This document shows positions 43,401 to 53,587 of a stretch of DNA of 64,000 nt, piece after piece. A program made the translations under genes and the position numbers. This DNA comes from Nectonema munidae. Lineage: Eukaryota > Nematomorpha > Nectonematoida > Nectonematidae. The DNA lies in contig JAUIRK010000945.1 in assembly GCA_030549495.1 (NCBI GenBank), positions 124,001 to 188,000 on the forward strand, read 5' to 3'. The notes under the pieces are model-generated. The model did not search any database and was not told the origin of the DNA. It saw nothing but the letters and a program-made list of their open reading frames with translations. Every line of letters starts with the position of its first letter. The stretch's first letter is position 1.

Positions 43401-46400
43401 ATTTTAAAAAAAAATCTTTTATTCTATGAAAAAACCAGTCTCTTGCCGAAACAAGTTAGGATATCTTTTAATTTGTTAGAATTAGCTCAATAAATTTTAC
43501 GAATTTTTTTGTTTCTCAAATTCGCAAAGGCGTCAATGAATGGAAAATGAAGTACTTTTTTTTAATTATTTTTGTAAAAAAAGACAAAAAAAACATTTTT
43601 TTGGGAATATTAGTAAAATATAAAAGAAAACATTTTTATGCTAAATATTTTGAGCTTTTCAAACAAAATTTGTTATATTACTTTTAAAAAATGAAATAAC
43701 AAATACAAGTGATGGACAAAAATGTTTGAAGTGTTCAAACTCAAATATTCGATCTTATAACCAGGGCAAATAAAAACAACAAAGTTATTTTTCTGGAAGC
43801 GCAAAAAAAATTACTAATTATTATATGAATTGTTTTTTTATTTTTTTTTAATATCGGCATTATGTTCAAAAAAATTTAAGTCAATAAAAAGATTTGATTC
43901 ATCAAACCAAAAATTTCACTCAAAAATGTATCAAATATAAATCATTGAGTTTTAAATTTTTTTAAATATGACACGCATCATTTTTGAGTTACAAAACGCA
44001 CCAGTATCTTCAAATTTATAATAATTTAATTTTTTTTTCATATTTTAAAAATTGTATTTTTTTTAATAAATTTTCTTTTTTTTAAAATTAAATAGCCGTA
44101 ATTATGAAATAAACATAGAAAGGAACTTTTTTGTGCAATTTTAAAAAAAATTCTACCAAGTCAAAAATTTCTTTTAAAAACTCAAAAAAAGTTTAAAAAA
44201 AAATATTTTAAAGTTAAAAAATTTAGAATTTTTAAGTCAAGAATGTTTTCCTGTTTACAACTAGGGCAGTTAAGGAGTCAATAAAATCAATTTTTTTCCA
44301 TTAAGATTTTTTAAGATTGGATGAGGAACTAATGAGACTTTCTGTAACAGATGATCTTTTTCATAGAACTTATTTTGGAAAATTCTTTCATGATTTGATT
44401 TTAATAGTATTATTTAAGGAAAGTGGGTTAGTGGTGATGACAAGAAATCGATTTGTGGACATCCAGAAAACATTAAAACATATTTTTTACCGCAAAGAAG
44501 GAGAGAAGTCCAAGTAAGCTTTCATAATCATAAAATATTTTGAGGCATAAATTCCTTACAATACCTCATATCAAAAAATAGTTGTGAATTTTAGTTGGAT
44601 TTCTTCACTGAAGATCAAAATCTTTTTAGTGGAATCCGAAAAGAAAAATCTTTAAAGAATGCATGCTGTTCATCTTTTCATTTGAAAGATAATGTGAAAA
44701 AAGTTTATAACAAATGAAAAAAACTGAACACCTTATTAGTGATATTGCTAACTGAGTTCTCGAGTATAAACTTCTTCTTCAAAGCAAATACATATAAATG
44801 ATAAAATAGTGAAAATGAGATGTAAATGGAATGAGGATGTTGAGGAAGAGCAATCCTTGCGTTTTTAGGAGATGAGTATGTGAAGGATAAATGGATTTTT
44901 TTTAACTATTTAGCCATATCAATAAAAAAGTGTCCCGTTTTTTTTTTATTTTTCATATTTGTTATAAACTTTTTTCACCTTTTATTTCAATGGACATACA
45001 GGCCCGTAGCCCTATGAGGGCATGGGGGGGGGGGGGTCAGATTCAGAGCCCCCCCCCCCCAATCTAATATATTTCGATATCAATAAAGGGTTCAAAAAAT
45101 GGTTTATTTTTAGACTATATATAAAAATTTGGACTTATTAGTTATCTCCCTCCCAATTTAAAATTTTTTTCAGTAATTTACCAAAAAATTTTTGTAAAAA
45201 TATTTAGCCCCCCAAAAAATTTTTCCAGCCCTCCCAATTGAAAAGTGATATGAATATGGCCTGTGGACATATCTCTCAGAAATATTCTTTCTTCTAGAGT
45301 TTTAAGTTTTTTTTAGAGCATTTAAAATCTTTCATGTATAAAACTAAAAATCACTATAACTTCCATATCAATGGCTCAGCAATAAAAAATTTAAAAAAAA
45401 TTGGCAAATTGAAAGTTAGTAAAAAAAAATCAATTTGAAAAATGATTTATCCAAACATTTTCCACACGAATATCTATCAATTTCCACATCGAATATTTTA
45501 AATCAATAGGATTTAAAAAGTACAAATGGGAATGTTTAAATAAAAAAAAGACAAAAATATTGAATTTTTTTTCCTTGACAAAGACAAACATGCCGAAGAC
45601 GTTGGAAGAGTTTTCAAAATCTCTTTTGCTGATATCCATATTGACTTGTCAGAACGCATATACATCGTGTATACAATTTCATTTTTAAAAAGTCGCAAAA
45701 GTAATTTCATTTTTAATGAATTGATTACAAAAAGTTAAATGTGATTTAGCGCTTAAATTTTCTTTTAAAACTGGATATAAAAAATATTTTTCTGGCAAAA
45801 ATGTTGACTTTAAGTGTTCATACACGTGTTAATAATTTTTTAACGCAATGCATATTGTTAAATGTAAGTAATTCATCTAGTAGAAGAAGAAGAAAAATAG
45901 TTTATTTCGCAAACGAAACAGAGAGATGCAATATGACGCAAAAAACAGAAACATCACAAGCAATAACAAAAAACAAAAGGCCATAAAAAGCCACGTGTGC
46001 ATGATTAAAACCATGAAAGTAAGATGTGATTTTGACGGAAAGAAACAGCGAATCTATATCAGTGAAACTTTATTAGATAGAAAAATTTGTATGCTAAAAT
46101 CAGACTGTTTAAAGCAATTTCGCTATGATCCAATCTTATAACCTAACTTTAATTACAGTACTTAACATATGAAGCAATTAAAATTTATTATTAAAAAATT
46201 TGAAACGGAACAAAATAGGCCTTGAGAAAAGTTTACCCATGATTTCAAACACATTTAGGCTTTCCTTTCTTTGCCTAGTTTTAAATAGGGCTTGTACCCT
46301 CAGTTTATTGGATAACTTTCAACCAATGAAATGAATGACACACTACTTGAATGACGGGACGACCAATGTTTGCAAGCATGATGAAACAGCGTAATAGCTT

Positions 46401-47720
46401 TATTTTTGATTTCTAATCATGTAATTGAATAATAGCAATTGACGTAGCAAAATTATAGTGGATTATTCAAGATGTCTATAAGACAATAAACAGTCATCAC
46501 GTCTTATGGTGCCGGGTCAAAACGCCCAAAAACAAAAACGCCCTAAAATAATAATTCGGGCGCTACTATTTTTTGAAGTTTATTCTTTTTGGAGAGTTTT
46601 CAAAACGGTCGATTTGACCCTAAATGATAGTGATCAATTTGACTTGAAAGATAAAAGTGATCATACAAAAATACATTATTCCTTTGGTTTGAAAAACTAT
46701 TAAATTACCAATTTAAACGAAAAATCACTTTGAAATCAGAAAAGATGTGACTACTTTAAACAGGAAAACAAGAATATAAATAATTTCTGATTTTGGTTCA
46801 AAATTCTGGAGAAGTTCGATTCGATAAAATCGACGAATTAGAAATCGTATATCAGTTTTTTATGCATGTGAAACAAATGAGTGGTAGATTTAACATATTC
46901 CTAGAAAAATATATAAGATATTGGAAAAAAGTGTAGATACAAGAAAAAATCTTAAATTTTTAAATATTTTTTGTAGATTCAACCTTCAAAAGTTCTTGTA
47001 TCGGGTGTTTTGTTATCGAGCGTTTTTGGCTTCGGGCGTTTTGACTCCAATTCCGTCTTATTAAGCAAAGTGTATTCTTATGCAAATAATATTCTCATCC
47101 TTTTTGCAGTTGCCATGTTAATGATCTTTTGCGCTTATTGAATTTATTCTGAGAACTTTCAGATTTCATGGTTGTAAAGGGGGGTAATCGATATTACCAT
47201 TCTTAATTCTATTTTGTCATGAATTCAAAAAAAAGGAATTATCAAAAGTAAAGAAACATAAGTAAAGGAGATTTAGAATAAAAAACAAGATAGGAGTAAT
47301 GGATAGATATATTGATATCAATATGTTTGGAGTGACTTTTTTCAAAGAGAAAATAAATGAAATCATTTTGTATCATTTTAATTTTAAAAATATCACAACT
47401 TTATGAAATAAAACTACTTTTTGCACAAGAAATCAAAATATTAAAACAAGCATAAAGAATTTCCTTTTCTGAAAATGTGAAGAAAAAAAAATAGTTCTCA
47501 CCTTTTTTTGTTATTTATTCAGAAATGTTTAAAAAATATTTTCATTAAATTGTAGGTAATAAAATTTCACGATCCTAATATCTTCATCAGAAACGAAAAT
47601 TTTTACTGTTTTCCATCTTCAAGAAGCAAGGATTCTTCTTCCGCAGATCGCTACAGTGAGTATTATGCTTCCAAAACGCAACTCCTAAAGCAACGCTTTC
47701 TCAAACTGGTCAAGCTGTGA
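37702..47720 (+). CDS. Chondroitin synthase-like type II membrane protein, probable pseudoenzyme
   Basis: Five exons (37702-37788, 39340-39461, 41424-42229, 44306-44433, 47556-47720) join in compatible phases 0, 2, 1, 0 to give 435 residues. A short tail and one hydrophobic span (residues 7-28) predict a Golgi signal anchor. Residues 71-435 follow, in order, the GalNAc-transferase half of CHSY/CHPF proteins as I remember them: FTYGYWRYDPYSGFHFILTF (126-145) for QYGYRR..P..GaeYiLDL, VVYILSPFQQYY for IYFPIIFSQYDP, FKESGLVV for the qaGLk.fR segment, and a C-terminal ASKTQLLKQ for gSkqqLae. Where the family has FFCDVD there is LLTQMN (279-284), and GGWGxED is absent. The N-terminal fringe-like glucuronyltransferase domain of CHSY has no exon here. 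I infer a catalytically dead, fast-evolving relative, perhaps a partner of an active synthase as CHPF is. AATAAA at 47822 follows the stop. Confidence 0.72.
37867..38333 (+). repeat. Tandem array of about 155 bp, three units
   Basis: Units restart at cagccg (37875, 38034, 38187; spacings 159 and 153). Each carries gggcaatttgg, ttgaggccaaatg-tg-agag, ttaaattgt-tcgagaccaaattgtcc and agagcaattaaagg. The first unit differs most. Many short sub-palindromes occur (caatttgacc against ggtcaaattg). It lies in intron 1 of the chondroitin-synthase-like gene. Confidence 0.85.
38334..39339 (+). other. Rest of intron 1, plain
   Basis: AT-rich sequence; no exon or named repeat was seen. Confidence 0.4.
39340..39461 (+). 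CDS. Exon 2: acidic stem
   Basis: This 122 bp exon has acceptor ttttaaag and donor CAA|GTAAAA. It starts in phase 0 and ends in phase 2, which fits both neighbours. It begins NEDEDARVMEVPTTE and ends THFQPTNQFDVIQY. The stretch THFQPTNQFDVIQYKYFDKN (last residues from exon 3) resembles the ITLHPNKNPPYQYRLHSY region that precedes the GalNAc domain of CHSY1. Confidence 0.65.
39462..41423 (+). other. Intron 2 with a low-complexity tract
   Basis: From 40090 to 40450 the sequence is almost only runs of A and T with a few G runs, including 30 or more consecutive A near 40377-40416. It resembles consensus errors in an unresolved homopolymer region. Directly after it, 40502-40539 forms an imperfect hairpin (actagg-gcgat against atcgcctagt). 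Frames at 40650-40880 are not convincing. Confidence 0.55.
41424..42229 (+). CDS. Exon 3: bulk of the CHGN domain
   Basis: This 806 bp exon (268 whole codons) has acceptor tatccag and donor CAG|GTAAGA. A possible N-glycosylation site, NFT, is at residue 124. The phrase HLVCIICSVNHFQKEIQDFA corresponds to the first beta strand and helix of the nucleotide-sugar fold (iLiPLsgR.dmF.rFm.nF). The region TQMNQEISQKVLERCLSN lines up with DVDLVFTTEFLQRCRANT of CHSY1, so the metal-binding DxD aspartates are gone. This long, undamaged frame in AT-rich DNA is strong evidence that the gene is under constraint. Confidence 0.85.
42230..44305 (+). other. Intron 3, plain
   Basis: AT-rich sequence. CATTGTTTCCCAACC at 42260 resembles a hAT terminus but has no partner. 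A frame at 42427-42645 is open but does not fit the splice phase on both sides. Sequence near 43745-43795 resembles the first 60 bases of the window. Confidence 0.4.
44306..44433 (+). CDS. Exon 4: C-terminal part of the CHGN domain
   Basis: Acceptor tttttttccattaag gives phase 1, matching exon 3 (the joined codon is GAT). It encodes FLRLDEELMRLSVTDDLFH and ends DLILIVLFKESGLV. The frame stays open to 44516, but the donor at |GTGATG (44434) gives phase 0 for the last exon and keeps the family order (GL.V followed by the C-terminal block). The alternative donor at 44514 gives a phase that does not fit. Confidence 0.6.
44999..45263. mobile_element. hAT MITE with exact 8 bp target duplication
   Basis: A 265 bp element is flanked by TGGACATA on both sides (44991-44998 and 45264-45271). 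The left end is CAGGCCCGTAGCCC, as in 22453..22574, and the right end is GGCCTG. Inside, 13 G (45024-45036) and 12 C (45049-45060) are separated by 12 bases, so they can form a pure G:C stem. It lies in intron 4 of the chondroitin-synthase-like gene. The clean duplication suggests a fairly recent insertion. Confidence 0.85.
46508..47053. mobile_element. MITE with 8 bp target duplication CGTCTTAT
   Basis: A 546 bp element lies between two copies of CGTCTTAT (46500-46507 and 47054-47061). The terminal inverted repeats are imperfect for about 45-50 bp and share GTCAAAACGCCC and cAAAAACGC (right copy read in reverse complement). An 8 bp duplication suits hAT or P-like elements, but the ends do not start with the usual CAG, so the family is open. 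The short frame starting at 46506 is not a gene. Confidence 0.75.
47556..47720 (+). CDS. Exon 5: terminal exon
   Basis: Acceptor attgtag, then 54 codons and TGA. VIKFHDPNIFIRNENFYCFP parallels VFRSQEVGVVHVHHPVFCDP-like sequences of the family, and YASKTQLLKQRF parallels the conserved end (ygSkqqLaemwl). The conserved Cys before Pro is kept. Confidence 0.7.
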   Translation, partial: VIKFHDPNIFIRNENFYCFPSSRSKDSSSADRYSEYYASKTQLLKQRFLKLVKL

Positions 47721-47821
47721 TGATGATGCTAATTTGTTCTAAGAATCAAGTGTGGTATTTGTTTCAAATCATCATGTGAAAAGGAATTAACATTCATTTT
47801 TATCTCTTACCATATGGGAGC

Positions 47822-47827
47822 AATAAA
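47822..47827 (+). terminator. Poly(A) signal of the chondroitin-synthase-like gene
   Basis: AATAAA lies 102 bases after the stop codon, followed by T-rich sequence. Confidence 0.6.
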
Positions 47828-49065
47828 TCTTTCATAAATTTTATAAATATCTTCTTTTGTCAACTCAAGTTTTGGCTTTTTTTATGTATACATTCATCCC
47901 AATGGAAATCATAATAGCTTTAACCCTTTATGCCTGTTAGGACACATATGTAGCAACATGATATTTTCATTATATACCTAAATTATTTTATGAAATTTTA
48001 TGATAGCAAATTACATTTCAAAATCATGTGGTTTGACAAATTTTTGAACAAATTCTAAATTAATAGCATTTTTTTATAACGAAATCTGATCGGAATAATA
48101 AAAAAAGAAAAAAAGTTGACAGTATTTTTCTTCGTGAACACACACTTACTCAACATGACTCGCATATGTGCATCAAAAATGCTTGGATTTTTCCTTCTCT
48201 TTGGTAAAATTTGAACTCATTACAACGGTTGATTTAAATCTCTAATCTGAGTAATCGGGAGATTTAGTCTATAGTGAAAAATTAATCCCTAAAATTGGAG
48301 TTGAAAAATTAAAGCTTTTCAGAGAAAAGAATTTTTTCTGGCTCACAACAAAATGAAATCTATGGTACGTTTTTGTATGAATTAGGAAATAAAATTGGAA
48401 AAAAAGAGGAACAAGATTAAGAGTACTTATTTTATTGAATAAAATTTCAATTTGTACATAAACTTTTTTAACTTTTGAACATTGTTTGGATTTATAACGA
48501 ACTAAACTAAAGTTAGCCAGAAAGAAGAGATTTTCAATGTACCCTTAATATTTTTATTATTTTCTCACGGATTTACTGATAAATTCATGTTTGTCATTTA
48601 CGACCGATTTAGATGCACTGCATTGATCCAAAGAATAATTCTCTAGTTTGATTTATTGTGCAAATGTCAAATTGTTCATAATTTTTTTCACTATCTTTTC
48701 ATGCTATATGTGAAACCTTTACCGATTGAACTTAAATTTGGTAGAAAATCTAACCTATATAGGCAAAATGGGGTGAGGATTGAGAACCCATTTTATGTGG
48801 ATCATTTAGCGAAGTGCGCCCCTTAAAGCGAAAAAAATATCATTTTTAAACTTTGTTATGCAAAATTAATTTGATATTTATAAAAAATAAATGTAAAAAA
48901 ATTAAGTATCAAATAAAAAATTTATTCATCAAACAAAAAGGTTTTGCAAATTTTTTTACTTGTAGGCTTTTTAGTTTGTAGGTTGTTTACCTTCGGTAAT
49001 TACTTCGGTAATTCCAAAGCATTCAGATGAGGAGACGAAGCATTTTTCAATTGTTCGAAGAAATT
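47828..49065. other. Intergenic, plain
   Basis: A TTAACCCTTTATGCCTG phrase at 47918-47934 resembles a piggyBac/MITE terminus but no opposite end was found. The C-rich phrase aagtgcgccccttaaagcg (48814-48832) may be the end of a pogo/Tigger-like element linked to the next feature. Confidence 0.35.
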
Positions 49066-49318
49066 CTAAAGCTTTAGAAAAGAAGAAACTTTTGATTGTG
49101 ATTTGTCAGCTCTACTTCTATTATTATCATCTTCAATAGTATAAACACCATCATTATCACTACTATCATCATCAAAAGGAAGAAATTCTTTGTGAATTTG
49201 ATCAAGTTCTTTATGTAACATTAATTAAACGGCTCTTTTAAAAGAGGGAGTATTGGAAACGCAAACATAACCTTCAAATTCATCTATCTTTTCAGATCCT
49301 TCAAAAGGATTCAGTTCG
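49066..49318 (-). pseudogene. Decayed coding fragment, probably transposase
   Basis: Minus-strand frame EGSEKIDEFEGYVCVS runs to a stop, then continues in the same frame as LMLHKELDQIHKEFLPFDDD and SQSKVSSFLKL before another stop. The acidic, helical character and the position near a Tigger-like end phrase suggest the C-terminal part of a pogo-type transposase. I do not recognise a specific domain. Confidence 0.3.
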
Positions 49319-50185
49319 TAAAAGTATTATTGTAATTGCAAACAAAATGAAATTTTATTTGTTTAAAATGTGCTAATATTTTTTAAGTGTAAACTAATTC
49401 TAATAAAAACAATAAAAAACAGGCAAATAAATTTATAAAAAAAAAACACCACCTTAAAGGGAAAAAAGAGAAGAAAAAAAATGTTTTACCAACAGAATCA
49501 AAATTTTCAATAAGAGCAAAAGTCACGTACGATATAACAACAAAATCTTTGGTAAATAACTCAAAATATTGATTGATTTCCTGAGAAAAGACCTCTTGTA
49601 AAATACTTGATGAAAATAAACTTTTTATTTTTTTGACTAAATTATAGAAGACTTGAAAAATAAAACTGGACCCTCCAGTTGCGAATTCTTCAATCTAGAA
49701 AGACATTGTTTTGTAAGCTATTCTTGGCAACGGAATTTTGAGTCAACTTCATTGTGTTTTTGAGATAATCTCCATGAAAATCGGTCATTATGTCATTCTT
49801 TATATTGATTTTTTTAACACTAGAAGCAAAGAAATATTTTTATCAAAATGCCAAAAGGAGTCAATGTATACGCAAAATCAAGGCTTTCTCATTGAAAAAA
49901 AGAGACAAAAGTATAATTTATGGAAAATATCATTAATATATAGAAGAATTAAGGATTTAAAAGTAATATATTTTGAGTATATATAAAAAAAATTTTAATT
50001 TTAAAAATTAATTTTTAAAAAAAAACAATGCACTTGTTAAATAGAAATATTTTGCCATTATTTCTATGTGCCTTGCTTGACTTACAGATATAAGCGAAAC
50101 GATATGATAACAGTCTACAATATAATCAACAAAAAGATGGATGTCGAACATTCTCTTTTTCAAGCTTTTTCCCTAAGAAGCTCAA
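49319..50185. other. Intergenic, plain
   Basis: AT-rich sequence; nothing recognised. Confidence 0.4.
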
Positions 50186-50420
50186 GAAGTCACCAAAAAA
50201 AGTAAAACAAGTCACAGAAAACGTCTGTATAAGGCTTCTTTCTTGAACAGAATAATCCATGACGGGAAGTCCGTTGCTAATTCCACTTCTTCGCATACAT
50301 TCAAGAAGCGCCTTGAATTTTTCTGGAAAGATGAAATGCTCATCTTTAATCGGTCAAACTTTCCCAATTGCCATCTACAAAGAGTTAACTTTAATTGTAT
50401 CTACATCACCCCCTTTAAAT
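50186..50420 (+). mobile_element. LINE 3' coding fragment (CR1/Jockey type)
   Basis: The frame KRLYKASFLNRIIHDG and TFKKRLEFFWKD matches the end of many CR1/Jockey-like open reading frames, where fF..Rii..WN.Lp...v.a.sv..FK.rLd.fW is conserved. The WNsLP portion is degenerate. Only the last 60-70 codons remain. Confidence 0.5.
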
Positions 50421-53229
50421 TCCTAAAGAATTTTAAGTCCTAAAGAAGACAAGGTTTTAGTCGAAATAGCTTGACATTTAGGAAGAGATTTTGAGTTTTT
50501 TTTTGTATTATTACAAAAAATTTGTAAAAAATTTTTTTTAAATTCATTCAATAATTTTAAAGCAGATAAATCTCAAAAAAGTATTTTTATTTTACTGTAG
50601 CAAAACATAGATTGATTAAAATAAAAGGGAGATTATTTCTCTATTTACAAAAAGTTATAAGGAGTGAATTAAATTTATAAACACAAATGATGAAACTAAA
50701 TAGAAATCAATTTTGCGCGTAGAAAAAAGCCAACATTGTACTATTGGAAAATGCCGTTTTTTATCAAAAAGCTTTGGGGAGCTATTTAAAGTTGTATGCT
50801 GGTGAACGGGCATATTCATCACGATATCGTCATAGAAAGCAAACTTCTGATATGATGAAATGACCAGTCTACGTTAAAAATCCGTTTCACAATTTTTTAC
50901 GTTATCTTATTCAAAATATAGTATTTTGACGAAAAATCATTCTGACCGTAATATTATTACCAAAGTGTGGACTTGGGATCGTTAGTCCGAAAAATAATTT
51001 CGTCATAGTTATCGTTACTCCGAACAAAAAAACGTCTCGTTATCGTTTAATGCAAACTTTTGGGTCGTTTTTCGTTATCGTGGCCTTAATAAAAAAGTTC
51101 GTCAATTTTTTTTCAAAAAAATGTTTAAATATTTAAAAAAAAAAACGTATTAAAATACAAATATATACATAATTGTGTTGAAAGTTTTGTAATTTTCAAA
51201 TATCACATATAATTTGTTGAAATGGATGCAAAGGAAACTTTAAAATAACAAAAAAAATGTAAAATATAAAAATTTTATTCAATATCAAAATTAATCAAAT
51301 GTTTAACTGAAATTCAAGATATAAATAAAAATGCATCTGTAAAATTTTGAAACAAACACTGAAATAATTAATTTTTCAAATATTGGAGTTGATAGCACTC
51401 CTTTCAAATTTTTCACATTCAAATCCTCCTAAACGTATTCAGTAAAAGAATTCGTTCTATTTGACATTTATATCATAAATCTTTGTGTGAAGATTTTTTC
51501 CCACTATGACAATACAATGAACTATTTCGTTAGAAAAGGCAAAGTATTTAAAAAAATGAATTCATTTCATTACAAAGATTTATTTTTCCAAATGTGGGGT
51601 CAATGACTCTAATTTTGATATTTTGGATGAAAAAATTCACCATCGTACTTCTCATGAAATTTTATGAACAAAAATCCATAAAATAGAGGATTGAGTGAAT
51701 GTAGATCACATATTTCATGCGGTTTTGGATTTGAATTGATTCAAGGTTATTGAACTTTAAAAAAATGAAAAGATTAAATACTCCATATTATTTTGATATT
51801 ACTTACAAAGAATTTAACGAAATAGACCGCATCTCTAAAAGATGAGTTTAATTGTACTAAGCCGTACATAGTAGGGTTTGCATAAGTATCGAAAATTAGG
51901 AACCAGTACGGATATCGAAAAAAACTTACATAACCGGGAAATCCCGCTTCCAAACGGTTCCTTAAGGAGATATATAGAGACAGCAAAAAGATGTAATGAA
52001 ATTGACGTTTTTGATTTATTATAAAGAAATGTACACTTTTTCTTTCTATATCAGTATCATTAAAATGGTTCTAGTAGGAGAAAAGTGTGCAGCAGAGAGA
52101 AAAAAAGAAAAAAGAAACTCTTTTGTCGTTTGCAAACTTTTCTCCGTTTACCATTAAAATGAGGTGACAATGAAACAAAGATTTTATATGAATGAAGTGC
52201 AGTAAAGTTTTATGCAAAGAATTGCATATTGAAATAAATCAATTACAACTAAGTTATTCTCGGAACCGGGAATACTTTTCGGTTGCGAGACGGTTCCCAA
52301 ATTTTTAGAACCGGGAACATAGATTATAGAAATTTATCTATTATAGAAATAGATAATTGAAATTTTTTATAAATATTATGTTTTGAACAACACATAACAT
52401 TACTTCTTTTTAAAATTGTTACAATGATGTATAATTTTTTCAATATTTTTTTTTAATTTTTCACCTGTTTTCGTAGCACCAAATGTAGTTATTAAAAATT
52501 GAAAACTTCAATATTTAAAAAAAAATTTTTTTTAATTATTTTAGTGCAAGGTTCATAATATAATACAGTATGAGTTTTTATTCTTTGAAATTCCAAGAAA
52601 TAAAATGGACAAAAAGAAAGAGAATGTGTGATATATTTGTAAACAGCATTTTATAAGCACTCCGTTGTAATATCTTTTCTATGGAATTATGATATCTATT
52701 CATTTCTATGGATTGTAATCAATTTAAAAATTAATCATTATTGAAATATTTTTCATTTTTTCCAAAAATCATCAAAATTTTGAACATTTTTTAAATTGCA
52801 TATAGATGGTGTTAAATTTTCTTTTCTACGCTTTGTGTTAAAAATGTTTCTCAAATTCTTACTTTTTATGTTAATGTATTGAAAAAACATAGATATTTTG
52901 AAATTTACAGGGTAGCCAATTTTCAATATGTTCTACATAGTTTTCATCAAAAGCTTTCAATCAAAACGCTACAAAGCCGCACATGCCCCAAATTTATTTA
53001 ATTGGTTGATTATTATAAGTAGATAAGTTAGTAATGATTGGTTATTTAATTAACTGCTTTGTTAATTAGTTAATTGGATAGAGAAATGTATTCAGCGTAA
53101 TTTAGGTAAAGAATTCCATGGAACTACAATTTGTCAATTCAAAAAATATAATGAGATGATGAGGTGAAAGCATTGCCAGGGAAATTTGTCTAGCAAAACC
53201 GCATGATGATGCCTTAGATGCGTTGCAGC
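50421..53229. other. Intergenic, 2.8 kb
   Basis: No gene was recognised. Phrases such as gaaccgggaa recur at 51930-51960 and 52263-52320 in both orientations and may be an old inverted-repeat element. The G/C content stays low throughout. Confidence 0.4.
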
Positions 53230-53237
53230 ATAAATAG
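53230..53237 (+). promoter_or_regulatory. TATA-like box of the secreted-protein gene
   Basis: ATAAATAG is followed 29 bases later by an initiator-like TCATTC (about 53258). No ATG occurs between that point and the chosen start at 53394. Confidence 0.5.
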
Positions 53238-53393
53238 TGTGAATTAACACTTCTCCTCATTCAACACTAATTTTTATCCTTGAGGGACCATCATCAGAAC
53301 GAGAAAAGTCCAGAGGACAATTAGCGCAGAAAGTGACTTCAGTACACTCAAACATTTAAAGCAGCTAAACACTTCTTTCCATTTTTTTGTGGT

Positions 53394-53587
53394 ATGCATT
53401 CGGGTTGTCTTCTCTTTTGCTTTGCGTTTCTCCTGAGCGATATCTCTTTCTTCTTGCAAGCTCTTCAAGATGCGCCTTCTAACGCAACGGACGATTTGGA
53501 GAAGTTTTGTATGAAAGAGTTTGATCCAGATTTCTCCAGATACTACAAGAACTCGCGTTTTTTAGTCAGTGCTCCTGAAAAAGATTG
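53394..53587 (+). CDS. Secreted protein exon 1 (signal peptide)
   Basis: 64 codons plus two bases, ending GATTG|GTAAGG. It carries the signal sequence and a hydrophilic stretch (DDLEKFCMKEFDPDFSRYY) with the first mature cysteine. Confidence 0.7.

Noticed and set aside
44434-44516. Open extension of exon 4 to a second donor at 44514
   Set aside because: It ends in phase 2, which would put a stop at the start of the terminal exon; the earlier donor fits phase and family order.
47918-47950. TTAACCCTTTATGCC as a piggyBac-type terminus
   Set aside because: No opposite terminus was found within a reasonable distance, so no element can be drawn.
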